From VFKU01 sp964411925 (GTDB lineage Bacteria; Hydrogenedentota; Hydrogenedentia; Hydrogenedentales; GCA-2746185), in assembly GCA_964411925.1 (NCBI GenBank), contig CAYPNI010000101.1, forward strand, positions 1 through 15,113: a stretch of 15,113 nucleotides of DNA, read 5' to 3'. The notes beneath the pieces were generated by a model. It was not told the origin of the DNA and searched no databases. It worked only from the letters and a program-made list of their open reading frames with translations. The position numbers were made by a program, and so were the translations under genes. Numbering within the stretch: the first letter of the stretch is position 1; every line of letters begins with the position of its first letter. Positions 14,981 to 15,113 of the stretch are shown here, one piece after another.

Positions 14981-15070
14981 GTTTTCGGAGCGCCGGGGTG
15001 GAGTGTCCGCCGTCCGGCCGCCTGTGCGCGTCGCAGGTGCGACGGAAGCCCCAGCGGGCTGCGACCGCGG
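14981..15070 (+). other. Hairpin-rich tRNA leader of unknown role
   Basis: This 90-nt stretch between the promoter and the tRNA encodes no protein seen. It contains a perfect 6-bp hairpin CGTCGC/GCGACG with tetraloop AGGT (15029-15044) and a 5-bp hairpin AGCCC/GGGCT (15047-15060). An alternative fold is CCCCA-GCGG (15049-15057) pairing with CCGC (15065-15068) and the TGGGG that begins the tRNA (15071-15075). It may be only a 5' precursor for RNase P, or a separate small RNA. No known RNA family was recognised. Confidence 0.4.
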
Positions 15071-15113
15071 TGGGGCGTCGCCAAGTGGTAAGGCACCGGG
15101 TTTTGGTCCCGGC
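15071..15113 (+). tRNA. tRNA-Gln (UUG anticodon), 3' part outside the window
   Basis: The 5' acceptor strand is TGGGGCG (15071-15077), with the U1 typical of tRNA-Gln. The D-arm follows as GCC, loop AAGTGGTAA, GGC. The anticodon arm CCGGG/CCCGG (15096-15100 and 15108-15112) is perfect and closes the loop TTTTGGT, with anticodon TTG at 15103-15105, reading CAA/CAG glutamine codons. The variable loop, T-arm and 3' acceptor strand lie beyond the edge. Confidence 0.93.

Noticed and set aside
14995..15070. T-box or SRP RNA resemblance in the tRNA leader (GGGGTGG, CGGAAGC, ACCGCGG fragments)
   Set aside because: The fragments are not in the order or spacing of either family, so neither was called.

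Overview
The window is compact, GC-rich bacterial chromosome with mostly minus-strand genes, gaps of 183 bp or less, several 4-bp start/stop overlaps and sigma70-like promoters. It holds 13 well-supported protein genes, one doubtful short ORF and the 5' part of a tRNA-Gln. Nothing mobile, no CRISPR array and no rRNA were seen. Gene content is free-living and environmental (surface-glycan genes, glycerol uptake, mechanosensitive channel, many high-GC opposite-strand open frames). A lineage such as Hydrogenedentota or another PVC/planctomycete-like phylum is possible, but the sequence alone does not settle the taxon.

Region 1 (1-5278, minus strand). A promoter at 5250-5278 precedes a carbamoyltransferase, two GT4 glycosyltransferases, a PIG-L/LmbE-type deacetylase and a truncated HisG-like gene. 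The first three overlap by 4 bp (GTGA, ATGA) and the deacetylase starts with TTG inside the second glycosyltransferase. The first four genes look like one pathway that builds a glycan or glycoside, removes an acetyl group and adds a carbamoyl group. The HisG-like protein at the end is an unexpected partner.

Region 2 (5403-7044, minus strand). A promoter overlapping an inverted repeat drives a small zinc-finger membrane protein, a membrane-anchored TPR-like protein and an RlmB-type 23S rRNA 2'-O-methyltransferase. A doubtful 37-residue ORF follows.

Region 3 (7101-9997). glpF (aquaglyceroporin) and glpK (glycerol kinase) form a minus-strand glycerol uptake and phosphorylation operon. Divergent from it, on the plus strand, is a bacterioferritin-like ferroxidase that lacks the haem-binding methionine.

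Region 4 (10014-12521, minus strand). An MscS-family channel with its own strong promoter, and an M42 family metallo-aminopeptidase.

Region 5 (12522-15113, plus strand). A 750-residue protein of unrecognised family that looks like a beta-sandwich plus a TIM-barrel glycosidase-like region plus a helical tail. It is followed by a promoter, a hairpin-rich leader of about 90 nt, and a tRNA-Gln (UUG anticodon) cut by the window end.
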